Origin: Polynucleobacter sp. 15G-AUS-farblos
GTDB lineage: Bacteria > Pseudomonadota > Gammaproteobacteria > Burkholderiales > Burkholderiaceae
Direction: 5' to 3'
Length of the DNA stretch: 64,000 nt
NCBI RefSeq assembly: GCF_018882445.1
Contig: NZ_JACVOM010000003.1
Location: 1 to 64,000, forward strand
Position numbers and translations under genes: made by a program. Of this stretch, positions 29,410-38,495 are shown in pieces (position 1 is the stretch's first letter; every line of letters starts with the position of its first letter). Under the pieces are notes generated by a model. It searched no databases, was not told the origin of the DNA, and saw only the letters and a list, made by a program, of their open reading frames with translations.

Positions 29410-30912
29410 ATGGATTTATTTACTAATTTAGCCCTCGGTTTTGAAACCGCATTTACTTTACAAAACCTGATGTATTGCCTGATTGGCTGCGTCTTGGGCA
29501 CCTTGATTGGCGTATTACCTGGCCTAGGCCCGATCGCAACCATTGCCATGCTCTTGCCTGCCACTTATGCTTTGCCTCCAATTGCTGCCTTGATTATGTT
29601 GGCTGGTATTTACTACGGCTCCCAATATGGTGGCTCCACAACCGCAATTTTGCTGAATATTCCGGGGGAGACGTCCTCGGTGGTCACGGCAATTGATGGA
29701 TACCAAATGGCTCGTAATGGCCGTGCTGGTGTTGCCTTGTTCACTGCCGGTATGGGTTCATTCTTTGCAGGTTGCGTAGCAACTTTGATCTTGGCTGCTT
29801 TCGCTGCCCCTCTCTCACAGCTTGCATTTAAATTTGGTCCCGCTGAGTATTTCTCACTCATGGTCTTGGGCTTAATTGGTGCTGTGGTTTTGGCATCAGG
29901 CTCCTTGATTAAGGCGATTGGCATGATCATCTTGGGTCTACTTATGGGCCTCATCGGTACTGACGTGAATTCTGGTGTATCTCGTTACGCTTTCGACGTT
30001 CCAGAGTTAAGTGACGGTATTGGATTCGTTGCTGTTGCAATGGGCGTATTTGGTTTCGCTGAAATCATGGGTAACCTGGAAAAGACTGGTGATGACGAGG
30101 GCTTCCTCAATAAGCTCACCACCATGGTTCCTACCAAGAACGATATCAAGCGCATGATTCCTTCAATTCTGCGTGGTACGACGATTGGTTCTGTCCTCGG
30201 CATCCTGCCTGGTGGTGGTGCTGCATTGGCTGCTTTCGGTGCTTACTCAGTTGAGAAAAAATCCTCTAAGTACAGCCATGAATTTGGTAAAGGTGCGATT
30301 GAAGGCGTTGCAGGTCCAGAGGCAGCAAACAATGCTGCTGCACAAACCTCATTCATTCCATTGCTCACATTGGGCATCCCGCCAAATGCCGTGATGGCTT
30401 TGATGGTTGGTGCAATGACCATTCATAACATCCAGCCAGGCCCACAAGTGATGACCAGCAACCCTGCTTTGTTCTGGGGTCTGATTGCATCCATGTGGAT
30501 TGGTAACGTCATGTTGATTCTCTTGAACTTGCCACTGATCGGTATCTGGGTAAAGCTCTTGAAGATTCCTTATCGCTTCCTCTATCCAGCCATCTTGGTG
30601 TTCTGCTGTATCGGTGTTTACACCGTGAACAACACCGTGTTTGATGTTTATGTGACCGCTGGCTTTGGCTTGATTGGTTACCTGTTCTTCAAACTGGGTT
30701 GCGAACCTCCTCCATTGCTTTTGGGCTTTGTACTTGGACCGATGATGGAAGAGAACTTCCGCCGCGCCCTGCTCTTGTCGCGCGGTGATTTCTCTACCTT
30801 TGTTACGCGTCCACTGTCCTTAGGATTGCTCATTGCAGCAGCCCTCTTGGTGGTCATCGTGGCATTACCAGCGGTTAAGAAAACCCGAGAAGAAGCTTTC
30901 GTAGAGGAATAA
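29410..30912 (+). CDS. tctA: Tripartite tricarboxylate transporter, large membrane subunit TctA
   Basis: Large permease of a binding-protein-dependent carboxylate transporter, 500 residues and about 11-12 membrane helices. Family signatures include GVLPGLGPIATIAMLLP near 37, YGGSTTAILLNIPGE near 75, and the repeat of the first motif as LGILPGGGAALAAFGAY near 275. The C-terminal LGFVLGPMMEENFRRALLLS is also conserved. The substrate (citrate or another carboxylate) depends on a TctC protein encoded elsewhere. A strong terminator follows. Confidence 0.95.
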   Translation: MDLFTNLALGFETAFTLQNLMYCLIGCVLGTLIGVLPGLGPIATIAMLLPATYALPPIAALIMLAGIYYGSQYGGSTTAILLNIPGETSSVVTAIDGYQMARNGRAGVALFTAGMGSFFAGCVATLILAAFAAPLSQLAFKFGPAEYFSLMVLGLIGAVVLASGSLIKAIGMIILGLLMGLIGTDVNSGVSRYAFDVPELSDGIGFVAVAMGVFGFAEIMGNLEKTGDDEGFLNKLTTMVPTKNDIKRMIPSILRGTTIGSVLGILPGGGAALAAFGAYSVEKKSSKYSHEFGKGAIEGVAGPEAANNAAAQTSFIPLLTLGIPPNAVMALMVGAMTIHNIQPGPQVMTSNPALFWGLIASMWIGNVMLILLNLPLIGIWVKLLKIPYRFLYPAILVFCCIGVYTVNNTVFDVYVTAGFGLIGYLFFKLGCEPPPLLLGFVLGPMMEENFRRALLLSRGDFSTFVTRPLSLGLLIAAALLVVIVALPAVKKTREEAFVEE

Positions 30913-30933
30913 TCTTCTTCCTACACCAGAATG

Positions 30934-30960
30934 AGCCCGCAGCAGTTTGCGGGCTTTTTC
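30934..30960 (+). terminator. Intrinsic terminator after tctA
   Basis: Stem AGCCCGCA / TGCGGGCT (30934-30941 with 30948-30955), loop GCAGTT, then TTTTTC. It separates tctBA from glnS, whose promoter candidate follows at once. Confidence 0.88.
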
Positions 30961-30988
30961 TTTATGGCTTGGGGCTTTTCTCTACAAT
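30961..30988 (+). promoter_or_regulatory. glnS promoter candidate, predicting a leaderless mRNA
   Basis: TACAAT at 30983-30988 ends 6 nt before the glnS ATG, so the predicted +1 is the A of the ATG. A weak -35 (TTTATG, 30961-30966) lies 16 nt further up, directly after the tctA terminator. No Shine-Dalgarno is present, and there is no room for a leader. Confidence 0.45.
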
Positions 30989-30994
30989 GTCACT

Positions 30995-32764
30995 ATGTCC
31001 CAAGATAGCAAACCATCCAAAGCGGTAGCGCCCATTGCCGAGCCGTCAAATTTTTTACGTCAAATCATCGATCATGACTTAGCGAGTGGTGCCTTTAAGC
31101 AGCGCACTGATTTGGCTGGACAATCGATTCCGTCGATCATTACCCGCTTTCCACCCGAGCCTAATGGCTATCTTCATATTGGTCATGCTAAGAGTATTTG
31201 CTTGAACTTCGGCTTAGCAGCCGATTACAACCAACAAGCTGGCGGTGCTCGTTGCAATATGCGACTTGATGACACCAATCCGGTTAAAGAGGATGTTGAG
31301 TACGCCGATAGTATTTTGGATGCGGTGAAATGGCTGGGCTTTGATTGGGGAACGCATCTCTATCACGCCAGTGATTACTTTGACCAGCTCTATGCTTTTG
31401 CCGAAGTGTTGATTGAACACGGCAAGGCCTATGTCGACAGTCAAAGTGCGGATGATATTCATACTAATCGCGGTAACTTTGGGCAAGCAGGCAAAAATAG
31501 TCCCTACCGCGATCGCAGCCCTGCAGAAAATTTACAACTATTTCGCGATATGCGCGATGGTAAATTCAAAGACGGTGAGCATGTGCTCCGCCTCAAGATT
31601 GATATGGCGCACCCCAATATTGTGATGCGCGATCCTGTGGTTTATCGCATTCGCCACACAGACCATCACCGCACTGGAAGCAAGTGGTGCATCTATCCGC
31701 TTTATGATTTCACACACTGTATTTCAGATGCTTTGGAAAATGTTTCTCACTCCATTTGCACGCTCGAGTTTGAAAATAATCGCCCACTCTACGACTGGAT
31801 CGTCAATTCCCTCAAGGAATTAGGCGTCTTTAAAGACCCAGTCCCCCATCAGTATGAATTTGCTCGCTTAAATCTCACTTACACCATCACTAGCAAACGC
31901 AAACTACTGCAATTGGTAGAAGAGAAACATGTTGATGGCTGGGATGATCCGCGCATGCCGACGATTGTGGGTATTCGTCGTCGTGGATACACTCCAGAAA
32001 GTATTCGCCTGTTCTGCGAGCGCATCGGTGTATCCAAAGCGGATAGCTGGATTGATATGAGCACGCTTGATCAAGCACTGCGTGACGACCTTGAAGTGAG
32101 GGCTCCACGCGCAACTGCAGTGCTAAAACCACTGAAACTAGTAGTTGAGAACTTTGATGCTGCGGCTAGCGAACCCTGTTCAGCCCCGCGTCACCCACAA
32201 CACCCTGAGTGGGGTAATCGTGAGTTTCATTTCACTAAAGAACTCTGGATCGAAGCAGATGACTTCATGCAGGAGCCTGTTAAAGGCTTCTTTCGCCTTT
32301 ACCCGCCAATCGGTGATCAGCCAGGCAGTCGAGTGCGTTTGCGCCATGGCTTTGTAGTGGAGTGCACCGGTTTTGAGACGGATGCAAAAGGCAATGTGAC
32401 CCAAGTCAATGTGACCCATTTCCCGGACAGCAAGAGCGGTACGCCTGGTTCAAATAATTACAAGGTCAAAGGGAATATCCATTGGATTAGCGCAGCTGAA
32501 GCGATCCCCGCACAGGTACGCCTCTACGATCACCTCTTTACTGATCCACATCCAGATAGTGGTGATAAAAATTTCTTAGATGCAATTAACCCCCACTCCA
32601 AGCAAACGATCTCTGCTTACTTAGAGCCTTGCATGAAAGATGCTAAAGCGGAAGATCGCTTTCAGTTTGAGCGCCATGGTTATTTTGTTGCCGATCAAGT
32701 CGAATCCAAACCAGGCAAACCTGTATTTAATCGAACCGTTGGTCTTAAGGATTCTTGGAAATAG
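30995..32764 (+). CDS. glnS: Glutaminyl-tRNA synthetase
   Basis: Class Ib synthetase charging tRNA-Gln directly. From the ATG at 30995 it has 589 residues; an earlier in-frame start at 30947 lies inside the tctA terminator and is rejected. The HIGH motif is in PPEPNGYLHIGHAKSI and the KMSKS-equivalent is TSKRKLLQL; the two C-terminal anticodon-binding beta-barrels occupy about 350-589. Its end overlaps the convergent epimerase by 20 nt. Confidence 0.97.
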   Translation: MSQDSKPSKAVAPIAEPSNFLRQIIDHDLASGAFKQRTDLAGQSIPSIITRFPPEPNGYLHIGHAKSICLNFGLAADYNQQAGGARCNMRLDDTNPVKEDVEYADSILDAVKWLGFDWGTHLYHASDYFDQLYAFAEVLIEHGKAYVDSQSADDIHTNRGNFGQAGKNSPYRDRSPAENLQLFRDMRDGKFKDGEHVLRLKIDMAHPNIVMRDPVVYRIRHTDHHRTGSKWCIYPLYDFTHCISDALENVSHSICTLEFENNRPLYDWIVNSLKELGVFKDPVPHQYEFARLNLTYTITSKRKLLQLVEEKHVDGWDDPRMPTIVGIRRRGYTPESIRLFCERIGVSKADSWIDMSTLDQALRDDLEVRAPRATAVLKPLKLVVENFDAAASEPCSAPRHPQHPEWGNREFHFTKELWIEADDFMQEPVKGFFRLYPPIGDQPGSRVRLRHGFVVECTGFETDAKGNVTQVNVTHFPDSKSGTPGSNNYKVKGNIHWISAAEAIPAQVRLYDHLFTDPHPDSGDKNFLDAINPHSKQTISAYLEPCMKDAKAEDRFQFERHGYFVADQVESKPGKPVFNRTVGLKDSWK

Positions 32765-33641
32765 TTTTCAAGAAGTGGCTTACGCTGGGATAGCGTAATG
32801 GGGTCTTTAATTCTGGCAGTCGTGTATTAGTGACCCTTCTCGACTCACGCATAAACGACCACAGCATCGGACTCACTATTTTCTGCACCTCACTTGCAGA
32901 CATTCGGGGTGGTCTTTCTAGGCCAAAGGCATCAGCCACCTCATCAAAGTAATCGCCCATTTTGGTTTGACCACCGTCACAGGTATTAATCACTCTTTGC
33001 GGTTTGCCGTGATAAACCGCCGCACAAATCAAACTTGCTAAATCATCGCTCTGGATATGATTCGAGTAAGCATCTTCTTCTCGCAATAAAGCGGGTGTTT
33101 TTGAATGTAAGCGCTCAAGTGGCAAACGATCAGCCGCATAAATACCAGGTACCCTCAAAATAGTGAGACTGACTCCATGGGTTGGCGCCCATAAACGTAA
33201 CGCACGCTCAGCATCAACCCTTCTCTGGGCACGCTCGCTCTGAGGCTGAATTGGAGTAGTCTCGCTCACCTCAGCGCCACCATGGTCTCCATAAACCCCG
33301 GTAGTACTGATATAAATCAGGCGCCTGACGACATTAGGGGCTTGGGATAAAATTCGAATAAGGTTGCGGGTTCGGCAATCACGATTTCCTTGATTTTGGG
33401 GTGGGGCCAAATGAATGACTGTTTGCGCCAAACCGGACAGTCTCCACAAAGATTCTGGCTGATCTAAATTTCCCAAAATTGGAGTCGCGCCAACCTCCCT
33501 CAACTCCTGAAAACGATTTGGCGAAGATGTTAAAGCAAAGACTCGATAACTGCGAGCAAGCTGTCTGGCAACACGCAGACCAATATCGCCGCAGCCAATA
33601 ATCAGGATTCGAGGTTTACCAAAAGATTGCATAGCTAACAT
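32745..33641 (-). CDS. NAD(P)-binding epimerase/dehydratase-like protein (YeeZ type)
   Basis: Extended or atypical short-chain dehydrogenase of about 298 residues. The N-terminal Rossmann motif is IIGCGDIGLRVARQLA, and YISTTGVYGDHGGAEVSE corresponds to the catalytic Ser/Tyr region of the family (STTGVYG). The C-terminal half is divergent. Two near starts exist, ATG 33641 and ATG 33632; neither has a ribosome-binding site. Its last 20 nt overlap glnS tail to tail. The substrate is unknown; E. coli YeeZ is also uncharacterised. Confidence 0.85.
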   Translation of the reverse strand: MLAMQSFGKPRILIIGCGDIGLRVARQLARSYRVFALTSSPNRFQELREVGATPILGNLDQPESLWRLSGLAQTVIHLAPPQNQGNRDCRTRNLIRILSQAPNVVRRLIYISTTGVYGDHGGAEVSETTPIQPQSERAQRRVDAERALRLWAPTHGVSLTILRVPGIYAADRLPLERLHSKTPALLREEDAYSNHIQSDDLASLICAAVYHGKPQRVINTCDGGQTKMGDYFDEVADAFGLERPPRMSASEVQKIVSPMLWSFMRESRRVTNTRLPELKTPLRYPSVSHFLKTISKNP

Positions 33642-33668
33642 CGTAACGATTTATTGAAAGGAATGAGA

Positions 33669-34709
33669 GTGTCTTTCCAGGTCACGCTCAAAACGAGCGG
33701 CAAACAATTTACTGTAAGCGAGGATGAAACACTCCTGGAGGCCGCCCTGCGTCAAGGTATTAACTTACCCTATGGCTGTAAAAATGGCGCCTGCGGCTCA
33801 TGTAAGGGCAAGGTACTGGAAGGCCAAGTGAGCCATGGTCAGCATAGTCAAAGCGCCCTCAGCTCAGCAGATGAAACTGCTGGCGGGACTTTATTTTGTT
33901 GCGCCCATCCAGAATCAGATCTCCTCATTGAAGCCCGTGAGGTCCAAGGCGCTGGCGATCTCGCCATACGCAAGGTTCCTTGCCGCGTTAACACCATTAC
34001 CAAACCTAGCGCTGATGTTGCTATTTTGCAGCTGCAACTTCCCGCCGCAGAACGCTTTCAATTTTTAGCTGGGCAATATTTGGAATTTCTTCTCAAGGAT
34101 GGGCAACGTCGCGCCTATTCCATTGCTAATGCCCCTGATCAAGAAGGCCCCCTCGAGTTACATATTCGTCACTTACCAGGCGGCCTGTTTACTGATTTCG
34201 TATTTGGAGCCGTTAGCCCTGCATTAAAAGAAAAAGATATTTTGCGCTTTGAAGGCCCGCTAGGAAGCTTCTTCTTGCGGGAGGATTCTAAAAAACCGAT
34301 TATTTTTGTAGCAGCTGGAACAGGCTTTGCACCAATTAAGTCGATCATCGAGCAGATGCAGGCCAAAAAAATGAAGCGGCCGATTCAGTTGTATTGGGGT
34401 GGCCGCCGCCCAGGAGACCTCTATCTCAATGATTTATGCCAGACCTGGGAAAAAGAGATGTCCAACTTCAAATACATTCCCGTGATCTCAGATGCCCTAG
34501 CGGAAGATGTCTGGCAAGGCCGTACCGGCTTTGTTCACCAAGCCGTCATGGCAGATCACCCTAGCCTCAAAGAGTTCCAGGTATACGCTTGTGGTGCTCC
34601 AGTGATGGTCAATGCCGCACGAGAGGACTTTTCATCCCAGTGTCATCTCCCGGAAGAAGAATTCTTTGCTGATTCTTTTACTAGCGCCGCAGATTTGGCC
34701 ACAAACTAA
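33669..34709 (+). CDS. Ferredoxin-NAD(P)H reductase with N-terminal [2Fe-2S] domain (CDP-6-deoxy-glucoseen reductase-like)
   Basis: Electron-transfer flavoprotein of 346 residues. A plant-type ferredoxin domain (about 1-90) has cluster cysteines in CKNGACGSC and LFCCAHP. Then follow an FAD-binding barrel with RAYSIANAP and an NAD-binding domain with VAAGTGFAPIKSII and the C-terminal YACGAPVMV. I choose the GTG at 33669 because AAAGGA lies six nt upstream; ATG 33663 is too close to it. Proteins of this kind act as reductases for oxygenases or in deoxysugar synthesis; no partner gene is adjacent here. It might serve the orphan Rieske oxygenase at 10.9 kb, but this is only a guess. Confidence 0.88.
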   Translation: MSFQVTLKTSGKQFTVSEDETLLEAALRQGINLPYGCKNGACGSCKGKVLEGQVSHGQHSQSALSSADETAGGTLFCCAHPESDLLIEAREVQGAGDLAIRKVPCRVNTITKPSADVAILQLQLPAAERFQFLAGQYLEFLLKDGQRRAYSIANAPDQEGPLELHIRHLPGGLFTDFVFGAVSPALKEKDILRFEGPLGSFFLREDSKKPIIFVAAGTGFAPIKSIIEQMQAKKMKRPIQLYWGGRRPGDLYLNDLCQTWEKEMSNFKYIPVISDALAEDVWQGRTGFVHQAVMADHPSLKEFQVYACGAPVMVNAAREDFSSQCHLPEEEFFADSFTSAADLATN

Positions 34710-34771
34710 ATCGCATTAAGCGAGATAATAGAATCACTTATTGCCCTTATTACTTTTGATCAAAAACTAAC

Positions 34772-35965
34772 ATGAACAAGCCAACCCAAGCCCTCGATAC
34801 CAATTCAGTCATGTTTATTACCCAACGCCCTGAGGTCATTATGGTCGAAGGTCGTGGCTCATGGATAGTGGATAACAATGGCAAACGTTATTTAGACTTC
34901 TTGCAAGGCTGGGCTGTGAATTGTCTCGGCCATAGCAATACAGGCATGATTGAAGCGCTCAATGCTCAAGCAAAAAAACTGATCAATCCAAGTCCTGCGT
35001 TCTATAACGAGCCCATGATTGGACTATCCAATCTACTGACAGCAAACAGTTGCTTTAATAAAGTCTTTTTTGCTAATAGTGGCGCAGAAGCAAACGAAGG
35101 CGCTATTAAGTTGGCGCGTAAATGGGGTCAGCTAAACAAGAATGGCGCCTTTGAAATCATTACCTTTGACCACAGCTTTCATGGGCGCACACTAGCGACG
35201 ATGAGCGCCTCTGGGAAGCCAGGTTGGGACACGATGTTTGCCCCTCAAGTTGCTGGCTTTCCTAAGGCAGATCTCAATGACATCGATTCAGTTAAAAAAT
35301 TGGTAAACGATAAAACTGTTGCCGTCATGATTGAACCGGTTCAAGGTGAAGGTGGCGTTATTCCAGCGACAGCTGAATTTATGCGTGAGTTGCGCCAATT
35401 CACTAAAGAGAACAACGTTTTATTAATCGTTGATGAAGTCCAAGCGGGCTGTGGTCGTACTGGCACACTATTTGCTTATCAGCATTTCGGTATTGAGCCT
35501 GACATCATGACTTTAGGAAAAGGTATTGGTGGTGGCGTTCCTCTCGCAGCACTCCTTGCTACTGATGCTGTAGCCTGCTTTGTACCTGGCGATCAAGGTG
35601 GGACTTACAACGGCAATCCACTCATGACTGCAGTTGGAATCAGTGTGATTGAACAACTCCTTGCTCCTGGTTTTTTGAGTGAAGTCAAAAGAAAAGGTGA
35701 GCTACTTAAAACCGAGTTACTAGACCTATCTTCAGAATTTCATTTAGAAGGTGAACGCGGCGAAGGTTTATTGCGCGCCCTCATGCTGGGTAAGGATATT
35801 GGTGGCAAGTTGGTGGAGCTAGCGCGTGATCGCGCTCCAGAGGGCCTACTGATTAATTCCCCGAGACCCAATCTCTTGCGTTTTATGCCTGCACTCAACA
35901 TCAGCGATGATGAGATTCGTCAGATGTGCGCCATATTGCGCGAGCTACTCAAGCAAGTAGACTAA
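34772..35965 (+). CDS. argD: Acetylornithine transaminase family protein
   Basis: Class III PLP-dependent aminotransferase of 397 residues, converting N-acetylglutamate semialdehyde to N-acetylornithine (and often succinyl-diaminopimelate synthesis). It shows the PLP lysine in [14 protein letters not shown], the phosphate-binding [28 protein letters not shown], and the aspartate of [13 protein letters not shown]. No ribosome-binding site is obvious before the ATG. argG and argF lie 20 kb away, so the arginine genes are dispersed. Related 4-aminobutyrate-type activity cannot be excluded. Confidence 0.93.
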   Translation: MNKPTQALDTNSVMFITQRPEVIMVEGRGSWIVDNNGKRYLDFLQGWAVNCLGHSNTGMIEALNAQAKKLINPSPAFYNEPMIGLSNLLTANSCFNKVFFANSGAEANEGAIKLARKWGQLNKNGAFEIITFDHSFHGRTLATMSASGKPGWDTMFAPQVAGFPKADLNDIDSVKKLVNDKTVAVMIEPVQGEGGVIPATAEFMRELRQFTKENNVLLIVDEVQAGCGRTGTLFAYQHFGIEPDIMTLGKGIGGGVPLAALLATDAVACFVPGDQGGTYNGNPLMTAVGISVIEQLLAPGFLSEVKRKGELLKTELLDLSSEFHLEGERGEGLLRALMLGKDIGGKLVELARDRAPEGLLINSPRPNLLRFMPALNISDDEIRQMCAILRELLKQVD

Positions 35966-35969
35966 AAAA

Positions 35970-36920
35970 TCAGTCAATTAGGTTTTTTGGCAAGGAAAAA
36001 GTGACATCTTCAACTACTCCGGGCAATGCTCTGACTTGGCGTAGGCCAAATTCCTGAATGCGCTTAACGATGGATTGCGCTAGAGACTCTGGCGCAGAAG
36101 CACCTGCAGTCAAACCTACCCGCTTTTTACCAAGAAACCATTCCGCCTTGAGTTGATCTGGTGCATCCACCATGTAGGAAGGCACTCCCAACTTTTCAGA
36201 CAACTCTCGCAGGCGATTAGAGTTCGAGCTCGCTGCACTACCAACCACAATCACAACATCAACTTGAGGCGCCATAAATTTCACAGCATCTTGGCGATTC
36301 TGAGTGGCATAGCAAATATCTTGTTTGCGAGGTTGAACAATATTGGGGAATTTTTTAGTGAGCGCATCAACAATTTCTTTGGTCTCATCTACAGACAAAG
36401 TAGTCTGCGTCACAAAAGCAATCTTTTCATCTACAGAAAAGGGCAGGCTTTCTATATCTTCTACTTTTTCAATCAAATACACGCCCTCTTTCACTTGCCC
36501 CATGGTTCCCTCAACCTCTGGATGTCCGGCATGGCCAATCATCAAAACGGTAAATCCATCTTTACACATTTTGACCACTTCTAAATGGACCTTGGTAACC
36601 AAAGGACAGGTGGCGTCATATACCTGTAATCCCCTCTCCTGCGCATCCTTGCGAACCTCTTGAGAAACACCATGGGCACTAAACACCACGATGCCGCCTT
36701 TGGGTACTTCATGCAAACCTTCGACAAAGACTGCACCCTTGTCACGCAATTCATTCACAACATAGGCGTTATGCACAATCTCATGTCTGACATAAATTGG
36801 CGCACCAAATCGATTCAGGGCTTCATTCACAATATTGATTGCACGATCCACGCCAGCACAAAAGCCGCGTGGCTGCGCCATCAAAATTTCAGCGCTATCA
36901 GGAATAGATGGATTAGTCAT
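35970..36920 (-). CDS. ispH: 4-hydroxy-3-methylbut-2-enyl diphosphate reductase
   Basis: Last enzyme of the MEP pathway, an oxygen-sensitive [4Fe-4S] protein making IPP and DMAPP. The 316-residue protein has the three cluster cysteines in QPRGFCAGVDRAI (about residue 21), DATCPLVTKVH and DICYATQNRQDAV. The conserved glutamate region EVEGTMGQ is present. It follows slpA by 3 nt on the same strand, the slpA-ispH order known from E. coli, but lspA is elsewhere in this window. Confidence 0.97.
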   Translation of the reverse strand: MTNPSIPDSAEILMAQPRGFCAGVDRAINIVNEALNRFGAPIYVRHEIVHNAYVVNELRDKGAVFVEGLHEVPKGGIVVFSAHGVSQEVRKDAQERGLQVYDATCPLVTKVHLEVVKMCKDGFTVLMIGHAGHPEVEGTMGQVKEGVYLIEKVEDIESLPFSVDEKIAFVTQTTLSVDETKEIVDALTKKFPNIVQPRKQDICYATQNRQDAVKFMAPQVDVVIVVGSAASSNSNRLRELSEKLGVPSYMVDAPDQLKAEWFLGKKRVGLTAGASAPESLAQSIVKRIQEFGLRQVRALPGVVEDVTFSLPKNLID

Positions 36921-36923
36921 AAC

Positions 36924-37370
36924 TTACAAAATGGCCACAATTTCAGCTTCAAAGGTTACGGGCCTACCCGCCAAAGGGTGATTGAAATCAAACCATGCAC
37001 CCTCTTCATTAATTGATTGCAATACGCCAGCATATTGAGCACCACCAGGCGCATTAAATTCAATCACATCACCCGGATTAAATTCCACATCATCATCACG
37101 ACCTTCTTTGAGCGCTTTTAGAGAAACCCATTGCACCAAATCTTCTTTACGTTCACCAAAACTTTCCTCTGGCGATAGCACTGCGCTTCGCTTTTCACCA
37201 ACACCCAATCCCAGCAACACCTTTTCAAAACAAGGAGCAAATTGACCAGAGCCCATCAAAACCGTCGCAGGACGATCAACAAAAGTATTGATGTAGTCAT
37301 CCCCACTAGGCAAGGTGAGTCGATAGTTGAGCGTCAAATAGGAATTAGGCAAAACAGTAATCTTGGTCAT
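36924..37370 (-). CDS. slpA: FKBP-type peptidyl-prolyl cis-trans isomerase (SlpA-like)
   Basis: Prolyl isomerase and possible chaperone of 148 residues from the ATG at 37370. The FKBP core (NYRLTLPSGDDYINTF near the start; GVGEKRSAVLSPEESFGE) contains an inserted flap domain around FNAPGGAQYAGVL, and the C-terminal FDFNHPLAGRPVTFEAEI is typical of the SlpA/SlyD group. No His-rich metal tail as in SlyD. There is no Shine-Dalgarno; TACAAT ends 5 nt upstream. Operon with ispH. Confidence 0.92.
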   Translation of the reverse strand: MTKITVLPNSYLTLNYRLTLPSGDDYINTFVDRPATVLMGSGQFAPCFEKVLLGLGVGEKRSAVLSPEESFGERKEDLVQWVSLKALKEGRDDDVEFNPGDVIEFNAPGGAQYAGVLQSINEEGAWFDFNHPLAGRPVTFEAEIVAIL

Positions 37371-37375
37371 AAGGA

Positions 37376-37381
37376 GATTGT
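37376..37381 (-). promoter_or_regulatory. slpA -10 candidate, predicting a leaderless mRNA
   Basis: TACAAT on the minus strand ends 5 nt before the slpA ATG, so the start point would be at or next to that ATG. The intervening CTCCTT is the reverse of a ribosome-binding site. No consensus -35 is seen. The gap to the divergent radC start is 30 nt. Confidence 0.35.
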
Positions 37382-37400
37382 ATCTAGGCCAGCGAGCGAT

Positions 37401-38096
37401 GTGCACTCCCCGATTACAGAATGGCCAAAACATGAGCAGCCTCGAGAAAAACTTCGTCTTTACGGCGCAAAAGCACTGACTGATGCAGAGCTATTGGCAA
37501 TCTTCTTGCGCGTAGGGGTAAAGGGCAAAAGTGCTGTCTCCTTGGCCCATGATTTATTGCATCAATTTGGCAATCTCCCCCGCTTAATGACCTGCAAACC
37601 CACTGAATTTATCCAAGTGCACGGTATGGGCCTATCCAAATGGTCCCAAATTCAGGCAGCCTACGAACTTGTGAAGCGAAGTCTAGAAGAGCAATTAGGT
37701 CAAGAATCAGTTTTTTCATCCCCCAGCCAGGTTAAAGAGTTCCTTCAAGCCAAAATTGGGGCCCTACCGCACGAGGTCTTCCTCTGCCTGTACCTCGACT
37801 CCCGATTGCACCTGATTGAGTGCCAGGAGCTTTTTAGAGGTTCCATTACCCAAACTGCCGTTTACCCTCGAGAAATCCTAAAAGAAGCTTTATCCCGGAA
37901 TGCCAGCGCGCTGATCGTTGCCCATAATCACCCCAGTGGCAATCCATTACCAAGCGAAGCTGACCAAGAGCTCACTAAAATCCTATTTAAAGCCCTTCAA
38001 TTGGTCGATATTCCGCTTCTAGATCATTGCATTGTGAGCGGTAGTGGTTTTTTCTCATTCTCCGACTCTGGTCTTATGAAAATTGAGCCAAAATGA
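37401..38096 (+). CDS. radC: RadC family protein (JAB/MPN domain)
   Basis: A 231-residue protein of the RadC (UPF0758) family. An N-terminal helix-hairpin-helix-like region (REKLRLYGAKALTDAELLAIFLRVG) is followed by the JAB1/MPN metalloprotease-like domain with HNHPSGNPLPSEAD, which has the His-x-His and Asp metal ligands. The name comes from an E. coli mutation later reassigned, and the real function is unsettled. The GTG at 37401 gives the normal family length; the open frame extends 53 codons back over slpA, without similarity. Ribosome-binding site weak. Confidence 0.92.
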   Translation: MHSPITEWPKHEQPREKLRLYGAKALTDAELLAIFLRVGVKGKSAVSLAHDLLHQFGNLPRLMTCKPTEFIQVHGMGLSKWSQIQAAYELVKRSLEEQLGQESVFSSPSQVKEFLQAKIGALPHEVFLCLYLDSRLHLIECQELFRGSITQTAVYPREILKEALSRNASALIVAHNHPSGNPLPSEADQELTKILFKALQLVDIPLLDHCIVSGSGFFSFSDSGLMKIEPK

Positions 38097-38106
38097 TAGT
38101 AAATAC

Positions 38107-38122
38107 TAACTTATATAAGTTA
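38107..38122. repeat. 16-bp perfect palindrome downstream of radC
   Basis: TAACTTATATAAGTTA is fully self-complementary, followed directly by the smaller palindrome TTGATCAA (38123-38130). It begins 11 nt after the radC stop, about 90 nt upstream of the rpmB -10. A loopless AT-rich palindrome is more like a protein-binding site than a terminator. Not recognised. Confidence 0.45.
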
Positions 38123-38210
38123 TTGATCAATTCCTAGGACTTTTTGGGGAGCGGATTGGACTTTTGCTGACAGCAAAGTGATTTAAGGCTAGCCCAAAAC
38201 AGGCTAGGGC

Positions 38211-38219
38211 TGATACAAT
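38211..38219 (+). promoter_or_regulatory. rpmB-rpmG extended -10 promoter candidate
   Basis: TGATACAAT is an extended -10 (TGn plus TACAAT), 31 nt before the rpmB ATG. No -35 is evident. Upstream are an inverted repeat TTTGCTG-A-CAGCAAA (about 38163-38177) and a direct repeat AGGCTAG (38186-38192 and 38201-38207), possibly regulatory. Confidence 0.5.
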
Positions 38220-38250
38220 CTTCTTTATTCGCAATTAATGGAGTTATGTC

Positions 38251-38484
38251 ATGGCAAAAGTTTGCCAAGTCACTGGGAAGAAGCCGATGGTTGGCAACAA
38301 TGTTTCCCATGCAAACAATAAAACGAAGCGTCGCTTTTTGCCTAATCTGCAAAACCGTCGTTTCTGGGTTGAATCTGAAAACCGTTGGATTAGCTTGCGC
38401 TTAACCAATGCTGGTTTGCGCGTTATCGACAAGAACGGCATCGATGCTGTGTTGTCTGATCTTCGTGCACGTGGCGAAATTTAA
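38251..38484 (+). CDS. rpmB: 50S ribosomal protein L28
   Basis: Ribosomal protein of 77 residues. [28 protein letters not shown] and the central [23 protein letters not shown] match L28 at its usual length; these are quoted only in part in most families but here fully collinear. It lies 11 nt before rpmG, the normal rpmB-rpmG operon. Confidence 0.96.
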   Translation: MAKVCQVTGKKPMVGNNVSHANNKTKRRFLPNLQNRRFWVESENRWISLRLTNAGLRVIDKNGIDAVLSDLRARGEI

Positions 38485-38495
38485 GGAGCGCACAA

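Noticed and set aside
30947-30994. Earlier glnS start
   Set aside because: It lies in the tctA terminator hairpin and does not resemble GlnS.
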